This document shows positions 25,017 through 34,695 of a stretch of DNA of 64,000 bases, piece after piece (positions within the stretch are counted from its first letter, which is position 1; each line of letters opens with the position of its first letter). This DNA is from Leptospira sp. WS60.C2 (GTDB taxonomy: Bacteria > Spirochaetota > Leptospiria > Leptospirales > Leptospiraceae): contig NZ_CP162133.1 in NCBI RefSeq assembly GCF_040833955.1, positions 2,646,501 through 2,710,500 on the forward strand, read 5' to 3'. The position numbers were made by a program, and so were the translations under genes. Below the pieces are notes generated by a model that saw only the letters and a program-made list of their open reading frames with translations, searched no databases and had not been told where the DNA came from.

Positions 25017-25450
25017 AACAATACGAAACCCTACTCAAATTAGTCTATATGGGGGATTGGGTCATTTCCACATTACAAGCCAAAGACCGTTCTGAAGACG
25101 AACCAGATTCTGATTCCAGATTTGCAGATGTGGTGCGTCATGTGTTCTCCCAAGCAGAGCACGCAGGACTTGGTAACATTGTTCAAATTGACCAAAACAA
25201 TGGTGAACCTTATCTTACGCGCGAATTTGAAGAAGAAAGTGGACTTGTTGACATTTTGGAAGATTACGAAGATGAAGTGTTTTGGCAAGCCCTCATTGAA
25301 CGATTGGCTCACCGAGATTTTTTACGTCATTTTGGGGAAAGGGCCATTTCTGAAATGGCGATCGAGGAAAGAATTGAAAAAGAAACCCCCTTTCACGACA
25401 AATGGGCAACGGAATTCCATGAAAACGGTTTAGAAAATCTCAAAATCTAA
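24995..25450 (+). CDS. Hypothetical acidic helical protein
   Basis: A 151-aa cytosolic protein, acidic and predicted largely helical, not recognised as a family. Features are ELSLEQYETLLKLVYMGDWV near the N-terminus, and FWQALIERLAHRDFLRHFG in the last third. There are two in-frame ATGs at 24995 and 25001, both without a good ribosome site; a short upstream frame may supply translational coupling. It follows the FlaA-family gene on the same strand. It may be a Leptospira-specific protein; the function is unknown. Confidence 0.7.
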   Translation: MEMELSLEQYETLLKLVYMGDWVISTLQAKDRSEDEPDSDSRFADVVRHVFSQAEHAGLGNIVQIDQNNGEPYLTREFEEESGLVDILEDYEDEVFWQALIERLAHRDFLRHFGERAISEMAIEERIEKETPFHDKWATEFHENGLENLKI

Positions 25451-25518
25451 ATCCGCCAACTTCAAAATATCTTTTCCCTTTCCGATTGGTCAAAATCCCA
25501 CTTTCAATCTAACAAAGG

Positions 25519-27060
25519 TTACTTTGCTTTAGGCCAAAGAAGTCGATCTTCCCTTTGTTTTTTCTTCATCATCACATCTTCGTTTCTCATACGAAGAACA
25601 TATTCCATTTGATTTTTACTTTGCGATGATAACAGAGTTGAATCCGTTGGATCACCCGCTTCACGTAACAAAAGTTGTATGGACTCAAAAGCGTTTTGAT
25701 TTAAAAAATCACCGGTATTTGGAATTTTGGCAATTTGATACCAAAGTCTTAATGCATCAGATTGTAATTTGGAATCTTGTTTCCATTGCCCATATTCCCA
25801 CAAAATTTTGGCTTTTTCAAAGACGCCATCCCGTTCTCGATAATGATTCGGTGTGTTTTTGATTAGAGTATCTATGATATCTAGCCTTTTTTTCACATAG
25901 GCATCTTCTACATCCATTACATTCAAAATCTTTTTCTCTTGAAGGAGTTTTTTATATTTTGCTTCTACTTGTCTCAATGTTTCGTATCGTAATGTTTGTT
26001 TTTGTTCTGGTGTGCTATTTTTAAGATAGTCTCTAACTCGGAAATATTGTTCTAAAGCCTTCCCTTGGATATAATAGATGTTTTCAATTGTAAATAAAAT
26101 TTCTGTACCAGTGTTGGTGCCCAATTGCGCGGACAAAGTAGCCATCATTTGTCGCAGGAAATCTTCTTTGTTCAAGTTTTCCTGAAAGTAATCAATCGCA
26201 AAATAACTCATATCATTGCTAAATGGATATGCTAATCGTTGTAAGTTTTCATAATATAAGTCTCTAACAAATAGATGTAAATCACCCTTGTTGGGATCAT
26301 AGCCCATATAACGAGAAATAAATTCATCCAACTGTTTTTCTTTTTTTTGTTTTAAGGTACGATCCAAGTATTTCGTCCTATCTTCCTTTGGCATCGATAA
26401 CGGAGATTTTGGAGGTAGGTCTCCCTCTTTCGACAACTTCATTGTGATGGGTTGTGTGGATTCTTCCCCATTTCGAAACTCTTCGATGATTCGATTTCTT
26501 TCTTTGTGGACAAATAGATTATCTTCCGCAGATTCAATATCCACTCTAAATGGATCTCGAATGTTCTTTAAGGTTGGAAGTACATCTTTAACAATGATAT
26601 CTTCAAAATCTCGGTGTCTTTTGATATAGGAATCAGAAACTCCTGAATTTTCATTGATTTGATCGTAATCATTGCGAAACTGTTTTCGTAAATTGGAAGT
26701 TCCTTCTAAGTTTTGGACTAACTCTTCCCACTGGCTTCCTTTGTATTTCCCTTTCGAAAACCCTTCGTTTCCCTCACCTTCTCCTTCTTCCTCACCCTCA
26801 CCAAGTTCATCAGTAGATTCAGAAGATCCTGACTCTCCCGAATTTTTACCAAAGCTCATCTCAAAAGAAAGTTGTTCTTCCTCCTCGGTTGCATAAATCC
26901 AAGCAGGTCCACAAAGGATTCTTTGATAGATAGAATCAGAATGGTTAAACGAATATATAACAAACGTTATGTGAGACGCAATAGAAATATATAAGGCAAT
27001 ATAGAATCGATTCTCAAAAAGAACATCACGAATTCCTTTTAACATAAAAGAAAAACACAA
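25519..27060 (-). CDS. Hypothetical 513-aa membrane-anchored protein
   Basis: Not recognised as a known family. Residues about 15-40 hold one hydrophobic segment. A low-complexity acidic Glu/Gly/Ser stretch follows (about 70-105), then about 400 residues of mixed helical, charged sequence with possible helical repeats. It overlaps the 3' end of lnt by 35 bp, so it is translationally coupled; an alternative ATG at 27045 would shorten the overlap. Context with Lnt suggests an envelope role, but nothing in the sequence specifies it. Confidence 0.7.
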   Translation of the reverse strand: MCFSFMLKGIRDVLFENRFYIALYISIASHITFVIYSFNHSDSIYQRILCGPAWIYATEEEEQLSFEMSFGKNSGESGSSESTDELGEGEEEGEGEGNEGFSKGKYKGSQWEELVQNLEGTSNLRKQFRNDYDQINENSGVSDSYIKRHRDFEDIIVKDVLPTLKNIRDPFRVDIESAEDNLFVHKERNRIIEEFRNGEESTQPITMKLSKEGDLPPKSPLSMPKEDRTKYLDRTLKQKKEKQLDEFISRYMGYDPNKGDLHLFVRDLYYENLQRLAYPFSNDMSYFAIDYFQENLNKEDFLRQMMATLSAQLGTNTGTEILFTIENIYYIQGKALEQYFRVRDYLKNSTPEQKQTLRYETLRQVEAKYKKLLQEKKILNVMDVEDAYVKKRLDIIDTLIKNTPNHYRERDGVFEKAKILWEYGQWKQDSKLQSDALRLWYQIAKIPNTGDFLNQNAFESIQLLLREAGDPTDSTLLSSQSKNQMEYVLRMRNEDVMMKKKQREDRLLWPKAK

Positions 27061-28798
27061 TTCCTACAATTCCCATAAATAAATATGACAATAGATTTCC
27101 GTAGAGTCGGTAAAATGTCATCTCACCAGGAATCACTGCTACCTTCTTTCGAATGGTAGCAGTACTTTCAATGGGAGTGAATTCGTTGTCTATATTTCTA
27201 CCCAAATGGTCAGTGAAAACGGAAGTGCCAGAATTTGTGGAACGTACGATCCACTTACGAAACTCAATGGCTCGCATTCGTCCTAATGTATGGTGTTGGT
27301 AAGATTCTACCGAATTTCCATACCATTTATCGTTTGTTACGTTGACTATAAAATCAGGATCACCTTCAAACTTTCTTACAAACTCAGAAATGATCACTTC
27401 ATAACAAATGAGAGGTAAAAAACTACCTATCTGTTTTTCTTCTACCTGGTTGGTTCGGTAGTGCTCTCGAACCGAATTTGGACTCAACCCAAATGTATCT
27501 TCCCAGTGTAAATCTTTTGCGACTGTGGAAGGAGTTTTCCTTGCTTCATAATACGGAATGAGATCCAATTTAGATCCTGGTGCAAATTGTCCTGTTTGCC
27601 CTGATAACGCATACATCCATTCAAAAGGCATGTATTCTCCGAAGATGAGTAAAAATACTTTTTGGTAACTATTTTTTCTTTCTCCATTGGGACTCATCAA
27701 TACAGAAGAATTATATGTACGAATGTCATTACGGCTGATTCGGCTTCCCCGTTTCTCTTCTGGGATGTCAGCATCTAATTCATTGAAATAAAGATTGGCT
27801 CCGTGGCGTAACGTAATGATAGCCATAAGAGATTCAAATTGATGCCAGTAGATCCTCATGGCACGAGTGATTTCCGAATCATGTGTCGTAAAAAAAGGAA
27901 CTCCCGATTCCGGCAAAACAACCAAATCAACAGGTTTGTTTTTTAATTCCTGCTCCACCATACGATCAATTCGAGTCATCAAATTCCGAATCTCTTCTGC
28001 AGGGTTTCTCCCATCTCGAAATTCTAATGGTGCATTTGGCTGGACAATGAGTACATCCCGCTCGGCGATTGGTTTCATGTGATTCCACTTGTTGTATAAA
28101 TAAAACCCATTCCCAAAAAACACGAGTAGAACAAATACAAGAGCACCCAGTCCAGTAAACATTTGTTTTGCGAATATTTTATTTTTTTTCATTATCGAAG
28201 AAAACTTCGAAATCAAACGCATTGTCCTTTTCGGTTTTCTTATATAAAACAAAAAATAAGAAACAAAAAACAAAAACCCAGATAAACCATAGGCACTCGT
28301 ATACTCTGCATTTTGTGCAAGTATATGGTTTTCCGCAACGATGTTTCCAAAATACCAAGGGAATACCTGTGGAGTCAAAAATTCAGAAACTAAAACTGCA
28401 AACGAAACGATGAGAGGGAAAAATCGCCTTACCTTGATCGCTAGAAAGGAGAAAAGAACTAAAAAAACGGGAAATTTAAAATTTAATAGAATTGCAGAAC
28501 CAAGAAAGATAGGTACAGCTAAATACCACTCGAACCCTCCAAAAACGGTTGTCATGTGGTAAATCCAATGGAAAGAAACTAAGTAAAAAAGGATCGCAAA
28601 ACCAAAACCATGATAGATGAGTTTTTTCCATTCACCACGATTTCGTTTTTCGATGACAAAAAGACCGAAAGGAGCAAACCAAACAAAAAAAGGTAAATTG
28701 GCAGGTGAGAAAGAAAGGAAGGAAAATACGGCTGTGACCGTATAACAAAGAACGGATATGAACCCTTCGCGTGATAATAAAAATCGAGCCAGTTTCAT
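27026..28798 (-). CDS. lnt: Apolipoprotein N-acyltransferase
   Basis: A 590-aa inner-membrane enzyme that adds the third acyl chain to lipoproteins, somewhat longer than the usual 510 aa. The first 230 residues contain several membrane helices. The nitrilase-like domain follows with all three catalytic residues: Glu in VVLPESGVPF, Lys in YQKVFLLIFGEYMPFEW and Cys in LPLICYEVI. The last helix anchors the C-terminus. Lipoproteins in the window (PotD, cytochrome c) are potential clients. It overlaps the next gene by 35 bp. Confidence 0.92.
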   Translation of the reverse strand: MKLARFLLSREGFISVLCYTVTAVFSFLSFSPANLPFFVWFAPFGLFVIEKRNRGEWKKLIYHGFGFAILFYLVSFHWIYHMTTVFGGFEWYLAVPIFLGSAILLNFKFPVFLVLFSFLAIKVRRFFPLIVSFAVLVSEFLTPQVFPWYFGNIVAENHILAQNAEYTSAYGLSGFLFFVSYFLFYIRKPKRTMRLISKFSSIMKKNKIFAKQMFTGLGALVFVLLVFFGNGFYLYNKWNHMKPIAERDVLIVQPNAPLEFRDGRNPAEEIRNLMTRIDRMVEQELKNKPVDLVVLPESGVPFFTTHDSEITRAMRIYWHQFESLMAIITLRHGANLYFNELDADIPEEKRGSRISRNDIRTYNSSVLMSPNGERKNSYQKVFLLIFGEYMPFEWMYALSGQTGQFAPGSKLDLIPYYEARKTPSTVAKDLHWEDTFGLSPNSVREHYRTNQVEEKQIGSFLPLICYEVIISEFVRKFEGDPDFIVNVTNDKWYGNSVESYQHHTLGRMRAIEFRKWIVRSTNSGTSVFTDHLGRNIDNEFTPIESTATIRKKVAVIPGEMTFYRLYGNLLSYLFMGIVGIVFFFYVKRNS

Positions 28799-28822
28799 AT
28801 CCGTTAGACTACAAAAGGAAAG

Positions 28823-29860
28823 TTACGATTTGTTGTAGTTATTGTTACCGTTTTGTACTTTTGTGAAAATCATCTTACCAGCAGCAGTTTGGATGATACT
28901 TGTCACCACTACCCGTACATCTTTTCCAACCAAATGACCACCATTTTCGATAACAACCATAGTTCCATCTTCCAAGTATCCAATTCCTTGGTTCTCGTCT
29001 TTACCTTCTTTGATGACGGAAATTTGGAACTCTTCTCCAGGAAGAACCACTGGTTTTAAGGCATTGGCAAGGTTGTTTAAGTTGAGAACTCGAACCCCTT
29101 GTAATTCAGCCACCTTATTTAGGTTAAAGTCATTGGTAACAACAGCACCACCCGTATCACGAGCCAGTTTGACTAGTTTTGCATCCACTTCACGAGTATC
29201 AGAATAATCTGTATAAGTGATTTTGACTTCGATGGAACCCTTTCTTTGGAGTTTGTTCAACATCTCAAGACCGCGACGACCACGGGCCCGTTTGATCGGA
29301 TCAGACGAATCGGAAATCAATTGGATTTCACGTAACACAAAGTTAGGAAGGATGAGAGGACCATCCAAGAAGTGTGTGTCAGCAATGTCCAAAATCCTAC
29401 CGTCGATCACAACCGATGTATCAAGGATTTTGTCTCTGATTTGTGATGTTCCACCCTCAAGTCCAGGAATGGAAAAACTAGAACCAGGTGCACCAGTGCC
29501 ACCACCAAAAATAGCTAGGCCAGGCTTCTTAGAGAAAGCAATTCCGGCTTTGATTCCAGTGAGGAAAAAGAGAACTGCGACTAAAATGGAAACAGATTTA
29601 TATCCATAATCGTTCAGCAAACTGACAGGGAAAGCTACGATGGAAAGTCCTAAAAGGGCACCAACACTAGCACAAAATACAACATCTGCTTTGATTTCGG
29701 GGAATAATTTGCGCTCACCAAAAACTAAAAACAAAGAATAGATCAGAACAACACAAGCAAGAACCCCCGCCAAAACGATGTTTTGCGATTCCGAATGTAT
29801 AAAGAAAAACGATACCGAAGTGACAAGAACTGTCCCAAGGGCTGAAAGTAAATGTTTCAT
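28823..29860 (-). CDS. PIN-TRAM domain membrane protein (YacL-like)
   Basis: A 345-aa protein. Residues 1-110 have about four membrane helices. A PIN nuclease-like domain follows with acidic residues in [12 protein letters not shown] and [20 protein letters not shown]. The last 65 residues form a TRAM RNA-binding domain ([22 protein letters not shown]). This order is that of Bacillus YacL, a membrane-bound putative RNase. It lies upstream of lnt with 24 bp spacing and downstream of the CarD gene; in several bacteria YacL is also next to a CarD-type gene. Its RNA targets are unknown. Confidence 0.88.
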   Translation of the reverse strand: MKHLLSALGTVLVTSVSFFFIHSESQNIVLAGVLACVVLIYSLFLVFGERKLFPEIKADVVFCASVGALLGLSIVAFPVSLLNDYGYKSVSILVAVLFFLTGIKAGIAFSKKPGLAIFGGGTGAPGSSFSIPGLEGGTSQIRDKILDTSVVIDGRILDIADTHFLDGPLILPNFVLREIQLISDSSDPIKRARGRRGLEMLNKLQRKGSIEVKITYTDYSDTREVDAKLVKLARDTGGAVVTNDFNLNKVAELQGVRVLNLNNLANALKPVVLPGEEFQISVIKEGKDENQGIGYLEDGTMVVIENGGHLVGKDVRVVVTSIIQTAAGKMIFTKVQNGNNNYNKS

Positions 29861-29900
29861 AACTCAATCCTTTTCAAAAGAGTTGAGCAAAAACGGAAGT

Positions 29901-30482
29901 TTATTCTAAATCTAGATCATCATCCAAGTCTTTTGGAGGTGGTGGTGGAGCCATTCCTTGCACTGAAGCCGCTAGCACATCGGAAACAATGTTTCCTGCT
30001 TCTTCTTGGGGTACACCCTTGCTCAGTGCAATTTCCATCTTTACTAAATTATAGGCGCTCTCGTAGAGCTTTCTCTCCATAATGGAGAGTTCTTTGCCAT
30101 AGGCACGTCTGTAAAGATTACGGCAAACATCAGCCACTTCGAAAATAGAACCAGATTTGATCTTGTTCATATTGTTCTGGTAACGGACTTTCCAGTCCTC
30201 TTCCGTGTCGACTTCATCCTTTTTTAGGAGAGTAAGAACTTTTTTGATCTCTTTTTTATCAATGATCGACCGGATACCCACATCCATTGCTCGATCCACA
30301 GGGATGGAGACCTTCATTTTGGAACCTTGAATTTCCAAACTGTAGCAGTCTTTTTTCTTCCCCAGAATCAGCTTTTTAGCAACTTCTGTGACTTCACCTA
30401 CTCCATGGATTGGGTAAACTACATAGTCTCCCACCTTGAATTTAGGCTCTTTAGTTTTTTCGTTTAGTTTTATTGTAGCCAA
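29901..30482 (-). CDS. CarD/CdnL-family RNA-polymerase-binding regulator
   Basis: A 193-aa protein. The N-terminal Tudor-like RNA-polymerase interaction domain begins [20 protein letters not shown], typical of CarD/CdnL, and a helical DNA-binding part follows ([23 protein letters not shown]). The tail has five consecutive prolines and an acidic end (DLDDDLDLE). CarD proteins stabilise open promoter complexes, notably at rRNA genes. The start appears to be TTG at 30482; no good ribosome site is seen before it, and a promoter candidate would place transcription start almost on it. An upstream in-frame start such as ATT cannot be excluded. Confidence 0.9.
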   Translation of the reverse strand: MATIKLNEKTKEPKFKVGDYVVYPIHGVGEVTEVAKKLILGKKKDCYSLEIQGSKMKVSIPVDRAMDVGIRSIIDKKEIKKVLTLLKKDEVDTEEDWKVRYQNNMNKIKSGSIFEVADVCRNLYRRAYGKELSIMERKLYESAYNLVKMEIALSKGVPQEEAGNIVSDVLAASVQGMAPPPPPKDLDDDLDLE

Positions 30483-30488
30483 GTAAGT

Positions 30489-30523
30489 ATAATAACTTCC
30501 GTAAATACTCTTACCAAGAGTAT
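30489..30523 (-). promoter_or_regulatory. Promoter candidate with inverted repeat upstream of carD-like gene
   Basis: On the minus strand TTGGTA (30517-30512) and TATTAT (30494-30489) are 17 bp apart. A perfect inverted repeat, ATACTCTT and AAGAGTAT with a 3-bp gap (30505-30523), covers the -35 box and could be an operator. The implied start of transcription is at or next to the TTG start codon, giving a leaderless message. Confidence 0.45.
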
Positions 30524-30565
30524 ACCTGAAAAATGACCAATGTCAAGGAAGTTGGCAAAAATAGT

Positions 30566-31183
30566 TCAGAATCGAATGGTTTTTACTTCCGCACCTGTCA
30601 GCTGTGGGAGTTTCCCTCGAACCGCTTCCAAAGCTTCTTTTGCATCTTCCAATCGGTAATAATACCCAGCAAATAATTTCCCTGTCGACGTACGAAACAT
30701 TCGACCCCGTAAATTGGGCTGGGATTCGATCAATTGTTTTCCAATGGACACTGCTTCTTCAGGACTAAAATCCCCGATTTGTACCATATAATTGATTTGG
30801 TCATTCTTGGGTGGGAATTTCAGAGTGGCTGGAAACGGAGAACTTGTGTTTGGTTCAGAGGTTGTTGTCTGAGAGTCTTGGTTCGATTCTAGGTCTCTAT
30901 CGGTTTGCGAAAGTTTCGGTGACTGATAGGTTTTGTTTCCGACATTTGAAAAGGAAGTTTCGGAATTCTCTTTGAATTTACTTTCTTTTTGACCTAATTG
31001 GATGCCCACAACAAGACCTGAGGTAAATAGTAAAATACCACCAATGAGAAGGATGAATGCTGATTTCGGTTTTGTACCCACTCCCAAGGAAACGGAAGAA
31101 TGGGGTTGTGCGGAATAGGATGGAACCTCTCCGTCAAAAGGTCGGCCAGACCGAAGCTTTCTGGAATAATCTATATTTTGCAT
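30566..31183 (-). CDS. SPOR-domain membrane protein
   Basis: A protein of about 205 aa with a cytosolic N-terminus, one membrane helix (FILLIGGILLFTSGLVVGIQ), a Ser/Thr/Gln-rich linker and a C-terminal SPOR domain (YMVQIGDFSPEEAVSIGKQL). SPOR domains bind denuded glycan strands at the division septum, so a role in cell division or envelope remodelling is likely. The open frame extends to 31411, but the ATG at 31183 (MQNIDYSRK) is preferred: the extra 76 residues have no plausible domain and the helix position suits the shorter form. Confidence 0.85.
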   Translation of the reverse strand: MQNIDYSRKLRSGRPFDGEVPSYSAQPHSSVSLGVGTKPKSAFILLIGGILLFTSGLVVGIQLGQKESKFKENSETSFSNVGNKTYQSPKLSQTDRDLESNQDSQTTTSEPNTSSPFPATLKFPPKNDQINYMVQIGDFSPEEAVSIGKQLIESQPNLRGRMFRTSTGKLFAGYYYRLEDAKEALEAVRGKLPQLTGAEVKTIRF

Positions 31184-31433
31184 GGGCGATCCGATTTCTC
31201 TATTACTACAATTGTCGGAAGGGGAAGGCAAAAAATAGACTGGTTTTTTAACATTCAAACAAAGTTTTATACTACCTTCCAGAAATCTGCTGACCAACTG
31301 ACCTATAGAAGAACTAAAACTGCTGTTATAAGTAGTCGAAATCTTTTTATCTATACAAATTGGTACCACATTACTTCTTTTGAAATAGTCATTGAAAGAT
31401 GTATGATTCATAAGAAATTGGATTACGTTTCTT

Positions 31434-32060
31434 ATGAACTGTCCCCTTTGTGATTCTTTGTCATCGCTTTTTCATCAAAATAGATTTAGAGCATACAATC
31501 GATGCACAAACTGCCTTTCCATCTTTATGGACCAAAGTTTTTTACCATCCCAAGAAGATGAAAAAAAAAGATATCTAGAACATAACAACGACATCGAAGA
31601 TCCAAAATACCAAAACTTCTTAAGGCCAATTGTAGAAAAAGTAATTCAATTCCAAACTCCAAAAGATGATGGACTTGATTATGGAGCGGGACCTGGACCT
31701 GTCGTTCAGTATCTATTAGAAAAAAAAGGGTATCCAATTCAATTGTATGATCCTTTTTTTCATCCGAACGAAAAAGCTCTTATCAAAACGTTCGATTATA
31801 TCATTCTTACAGAAGTGGTGGAACACTTTCATCAGCCTAAAACTGAATTCCGAAAGCTGTACAATCTATTAAATCCAAACGGCAGATTATACATTTTGAC
31901 TCATCCCTATGAGGATTCTATACTATTTGAAAAATGGTATTATAAAAACGACCAAACTCATACTTTTTTTTATACAAAAGAAGCATTCGAATGGATAAAA
32001 GAATATTATGCTTTTCAAAATTTAGAAATCGAAAATCGAATCATTCTCTTTCGAAAATAA
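31434..32060 (+). CDS. Class I SAM-dependent methyltransferase with N-terminal zinc ribbon
   Basis: A 208-aa protein. The first 30 residues hold two CxxC pairs (CPLCDS and CTNC), a small zinc ribbon. The SAM-binding motif is DYGAGPGPVVQYL (about residues 83-95), followed by an acidic residue in the next strand (YDPFFHP) and FDYIILTEVVEHF. Such ribbon-methyltransferases often modify sugars, rRNA or small metabolites; the substrate is unknown. It stands alone on the plus strand between two minus-strand genes. Confidence 0.85.
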   Translation: MNCPLCDSLSSLFHQNRFRAYNRCTNCLSIFMDQSFLPSQEDEKKRYLEHNNDIEDPKYQNFLRPIVEKVIQFQTPKDDGLDYGAGPGPVVQYLLEKKGYPIQLYDPFFHPNEKALIKTFDYIILTEVVEHFHQPKTEFRKLYNLLNPNGRLYILTHPYEDSILFEKWYYKNDQTHTFFYTKEAFEWIKEYYAFQNLEIENRIILFRK

Positions 32061-32066
32061 AAAACA

Positions 32067-34019
32067 CTATAATAATCCGATCAGTTCTTGTAACTTACGA
32101 TTTTCCGGGGTCATTTTTTTCAATGTTTGCACTAGGTAATTTGTTCGATCCTTATCCCCCAACAGCCTACAAACATCCGCTAAGTGAATTAGGTTTCTAA
32201 TATTATTTGGTTGGCGAAGACGCACCCTTTCACTTAATTCTTGTGATTCCAACAAAAAGGAAGGTGATTTGTAAATCGAAAACAATCGTTTGTACAAAAC
32301 AGACGTGTGAAACATCCAACTTGTATCTGAAGGATAATTCTCCAAAGCCAAACTTGCAAATTCCATAGCTTTCAAAAGATCCCCTTCTTTTTCGTATAAC
32401 TTTGTAATGTATTTTAGTTCTATGATGGATGTATCCAGAGCAGATGGATAAGATAATAATAAATCTAAGGCTTTTGCATTTTGTTTTTCTTTGATAAGTC
32501 TTTTGGCCTCTTTCCAATGTACTCCTGGCTTACTAAAAGACTCCAAGTTGTATTCTAAAGAAATCAGGCTCAAATCATCCGAATACTTCCCTTTGGATTG
32601 CAATACAACTTCAATATTTTGTAAATTCCCGCCGGATTCTTCAATACATTCCAAAATCAAGTTTTCATCTTCATTGATATCGCGGTATTTACCAGCATTG
32701 GAAATGACTAAATCATCTTTACCGTCAGAGCCACAGAATACCTTGTCACCCTTCTTCATTTGAAAAACCGATATAAATCGATTCGTAGGAATTTCCATCA
32801 CTCCCAATTTATAATAATGGCTTTCTTGTTCTATAAACGATGCTTTTGCATCACGGTATAAAATCACCCAAGGGTGTTCTAAATTGATAAAATATAAAGT
32901 TCCTGTTGATTCTTCTAATAAACCGATAACAGCGGAAACTAACATAGCTCCATCAAAGGTCTCAAACACTTTTTGCAGATCCAAAAAACAATCATGAAGC
33001 CAACGTTCTGGAGATCGATTTGAGGATGTGGGATCCATTTTGGAACGGATGATAATCGAATTATAAACAGCCCCAAGAACGATCGCACCTCCCGCTCCTT
33101 GGATCGATTTACCCATAGCGTCTCCATTGATGAATGCTTTATATCGTTTCCCTTGTAAGATTAGATTGTATACGGAAAGATAATCTCCGCCTAATTGGTA
33201 CTCCTTATTTCTGAAGTAGAATTTTTTATATTGGTTGAGGATAGTATCAATAGTGACAGCACTTCCATCCACTTCCTTCCCGATCAAAGGATCAAACAAA
33301 AGAGTAGTGAGAAAATAATCTCCATCTTGTTGAGATTTTAATGATTGGATTTCTTGAGCGGTTTTCGTGATCTCTTCATTTTTTTTGGTAATACGAAGAT
33401 TGTTCAAAAAAGAATGAAATCGATACCTTTCAATGATCAATCCACTAAAAATTCCTAATAAATAACTCAATGCAAGGTTTTGCATTGAGTATGCTGCAGC
33501 AGGTGTACTTAAATTTGGTTTATAGATGAATACATTGGTTAAAAAAAGAACAATCGAGATTGGATAAAAGACAAAAAGAGTTCTTCTTGGTAATGGAAGA
33601 AACGACAATATGATCACGACCATTTGAAGGCCAGATACATATGGGGCATCATCTGCAATTCTTCCTGTAAAAAATGAAGTTGAAAACAGAAGGTAACCAT
33701 AGACGACATAACCCCAAGTTAATCCTTCTATCCTTGAATCTTTATTTTTTGCCTGATTGAGAAGAATGATAAACAAATAAAGTACGCAAAGGAATGTAAA
33801 CCCAATGCGAAAATAAAACATTTCAGGGAATTCTGGATGAAGTTTTGCATCGGTATCAAAGGCAAACCCGAGTAAGGCAATCGCACCGATGATACTGCCT
33901 GGAAATTGGACAATTCGTGTTTGGCGATCAAGTTCTTTGTAATATTCTAAATTGTATTCCCTACGTTCGGGAATGAGATCTAGAAACTTAGATACGATCG
34001 CCCGGAAGTGTTTATACAC
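32067..34019 (-). CDS. Membrane SpoIIE-type PP2C phosphatase with TPR-like tail
   Basis: A 650-aa protein. Residues about 35-200 hold six or seven membrane helices, then a short coiled-coil linker. The PP2C/SpoIIE domain spans about 215-480, with YQLGGDY, NGDAMGKSI, CGSDGKDDL and SDDLSLISL. The second acidic residue of the usual GGDxxD is replaced by Ser, a small departure. The last 150 residues are TPR-like (LLKAMEFASLALENYPSDTS). It probably dephosphorylates a STAS protein; two STAS genes are in the window but not adjacent. Confidence 0.88.
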   Translation of the reverse strand: MYKHFRAIVSKFLDLIPERREYNLEYYKELDRQTRIVQFPGSIIGAIALLGFAFDTDAKLHPEFPEMFYFRIGFTFLCVLYLFIILLNQAKNKDSRIEGLTWGYVVYGYLLFSTSFFTGRIADDAPYVSGLQMVVIILSFLPLPRRTLFVFYPISIVLFLTNVFIYKPNLSTPAAAYSMQNLALSYLLGIFSGLIIERYRFHSFLNNLRITKKNEEITKTAQEIQSLKSQQDGDYFLTTLLFDPLIGKEVDGSAVTIDTILNQYKKFYFRNKEYQLGGDYLSVYNLILQGKRYKAFINGDAMGKSIQGAGGAIVLGAVYNSIIIRSKMDPTSSNRSPERWLHDCFLDLQKVFETFDGAMLVSAVIGLLEESTGTLYFINLEHPWVILYRDAKASFIEQESHYYKLGVMEIPTNRFISVFQMKKGDKVFCGSDGKDDLVISNAGKYRDINEDENLILECIEESGGNLQNIEVVLQSKGKYSDDLSLISLEYNLESFSKPGVHWKEAKRLIKEKQNAKALDLLLSYPSALDTSIIELKYITKLYEKEGDLLKAMEFASLALENYPSDTSWMFHTSVLYKRLFSIYKSPSFLLESQELSERVRLRQPNNIRNLIHLADVCRLLGDKDRTNYLVQTLKKMTPENRKLQELIGLL

Positions 34020-34034
34020 GGTGCCTCATTAGAC

Positions 34035-34060
34035 GAAAAAACCCGCTCGAAGGCGGGTTC
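34035..34060 (-). terminator. Intrinsic terminator of the cytochrome oxidase operon
   Basis: On the minus strand AACCCGC and GCGGGTT pair around a 6-nt loop containing TTCG, followed by a run of T. It lies 26 bp after the subunit IV stop codon, so it ends the caa3 operon before the SpoIIE gene. Confidence 0.8.
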
Positions 34061-34085
34061 TTTCAAAGTTATTCTAAAACTTTAA

Positions 34086-34682
34086 TTAGAAATATGGTTT
34101 CGCAGGAAACTCAGTTGATGGTGCAATTCGTGAAATGATATCACCAAATGAGAATGCAAATAGAAGTGCCAAGAAAGCGAATGCCGAGAGGAAAATCACT
34201 CGGTTTAGCATATTGTCATACTTTAAGTGCATAAAGTATGCTAATACGAAAAATGCCTTACAAGTAGCGACTGCCATCGCAACGATCATATTCCATTTTC
34301 CAAGGTCATATTGTGCTACCCAAACAGTAACAAATGTTCCAAAGAACAGTGCAAGAAGGACAAATACATATGTTTTGATGGAAATCACATGATGGTCATG
34401 TTCTTCTTCCTCTTCACCGTCTTCGACCCACATAGAAGCTGAGGCGTGATCTTCTTTGTGATCCTCATCTCCTAAAACAAATTTTAACAACTTATTGTCT
34501 TTGTTTTCCGTTGTGAATTTAGCAAATCGATCTGTTTGGAAAAATTGACCAAACCAGTTTACGATGAATCCTACAATGGTAGCAGTTGCAATCCCTGGAG
34601 CAAAAATTCCAAATCCAAGAACAGGCGTAAAAACAGCCACGAGTGCAATGAAGTATAGTCCGTAATTGATTACGTATTCCAT
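34086..34682 (-). CDS. Cytochrome c oxidase subunit IV family protein
   Basis: A 198-aa membrane protein, last gene of the caa3 operon. The C-terminal part has three membrane helices with FVLAYFMHLKYDNMLNRVIFL, characteristic of subunit IV of bacterial aa3/bo3-type oxidases. The family is usually near 100 aa; here an extra N-terminal pair of hydrophobic segments and a hydrophilic insert rich in Glu and His (about residues 75-98, ending EEEEEHDHH) double the length. The insert could bind metal; that is speculation. It supports assembly of subunits I and III. Confidence 0.85.
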   Translation of the reverse strand: MEYVINYGLYFIALVAVFTPVLGFGIFAPGIATATIVGFIVNWFGQFFQTDRFAKFTTENKDNKLLKFVLGDEDHKEDHASASMWVEDGEEEEEHDHHVISIKTYVFVLLALFFGTFVTVWVAQYDLGKWNMIVAMAVATCKAFFVLAYFMHLKYDNMLNRVIFLSAFAFLALLFAFSFGDIISRIAPSTEFPAKPYF

Positions 34683-34695
34683 TTTATAATCCTTT

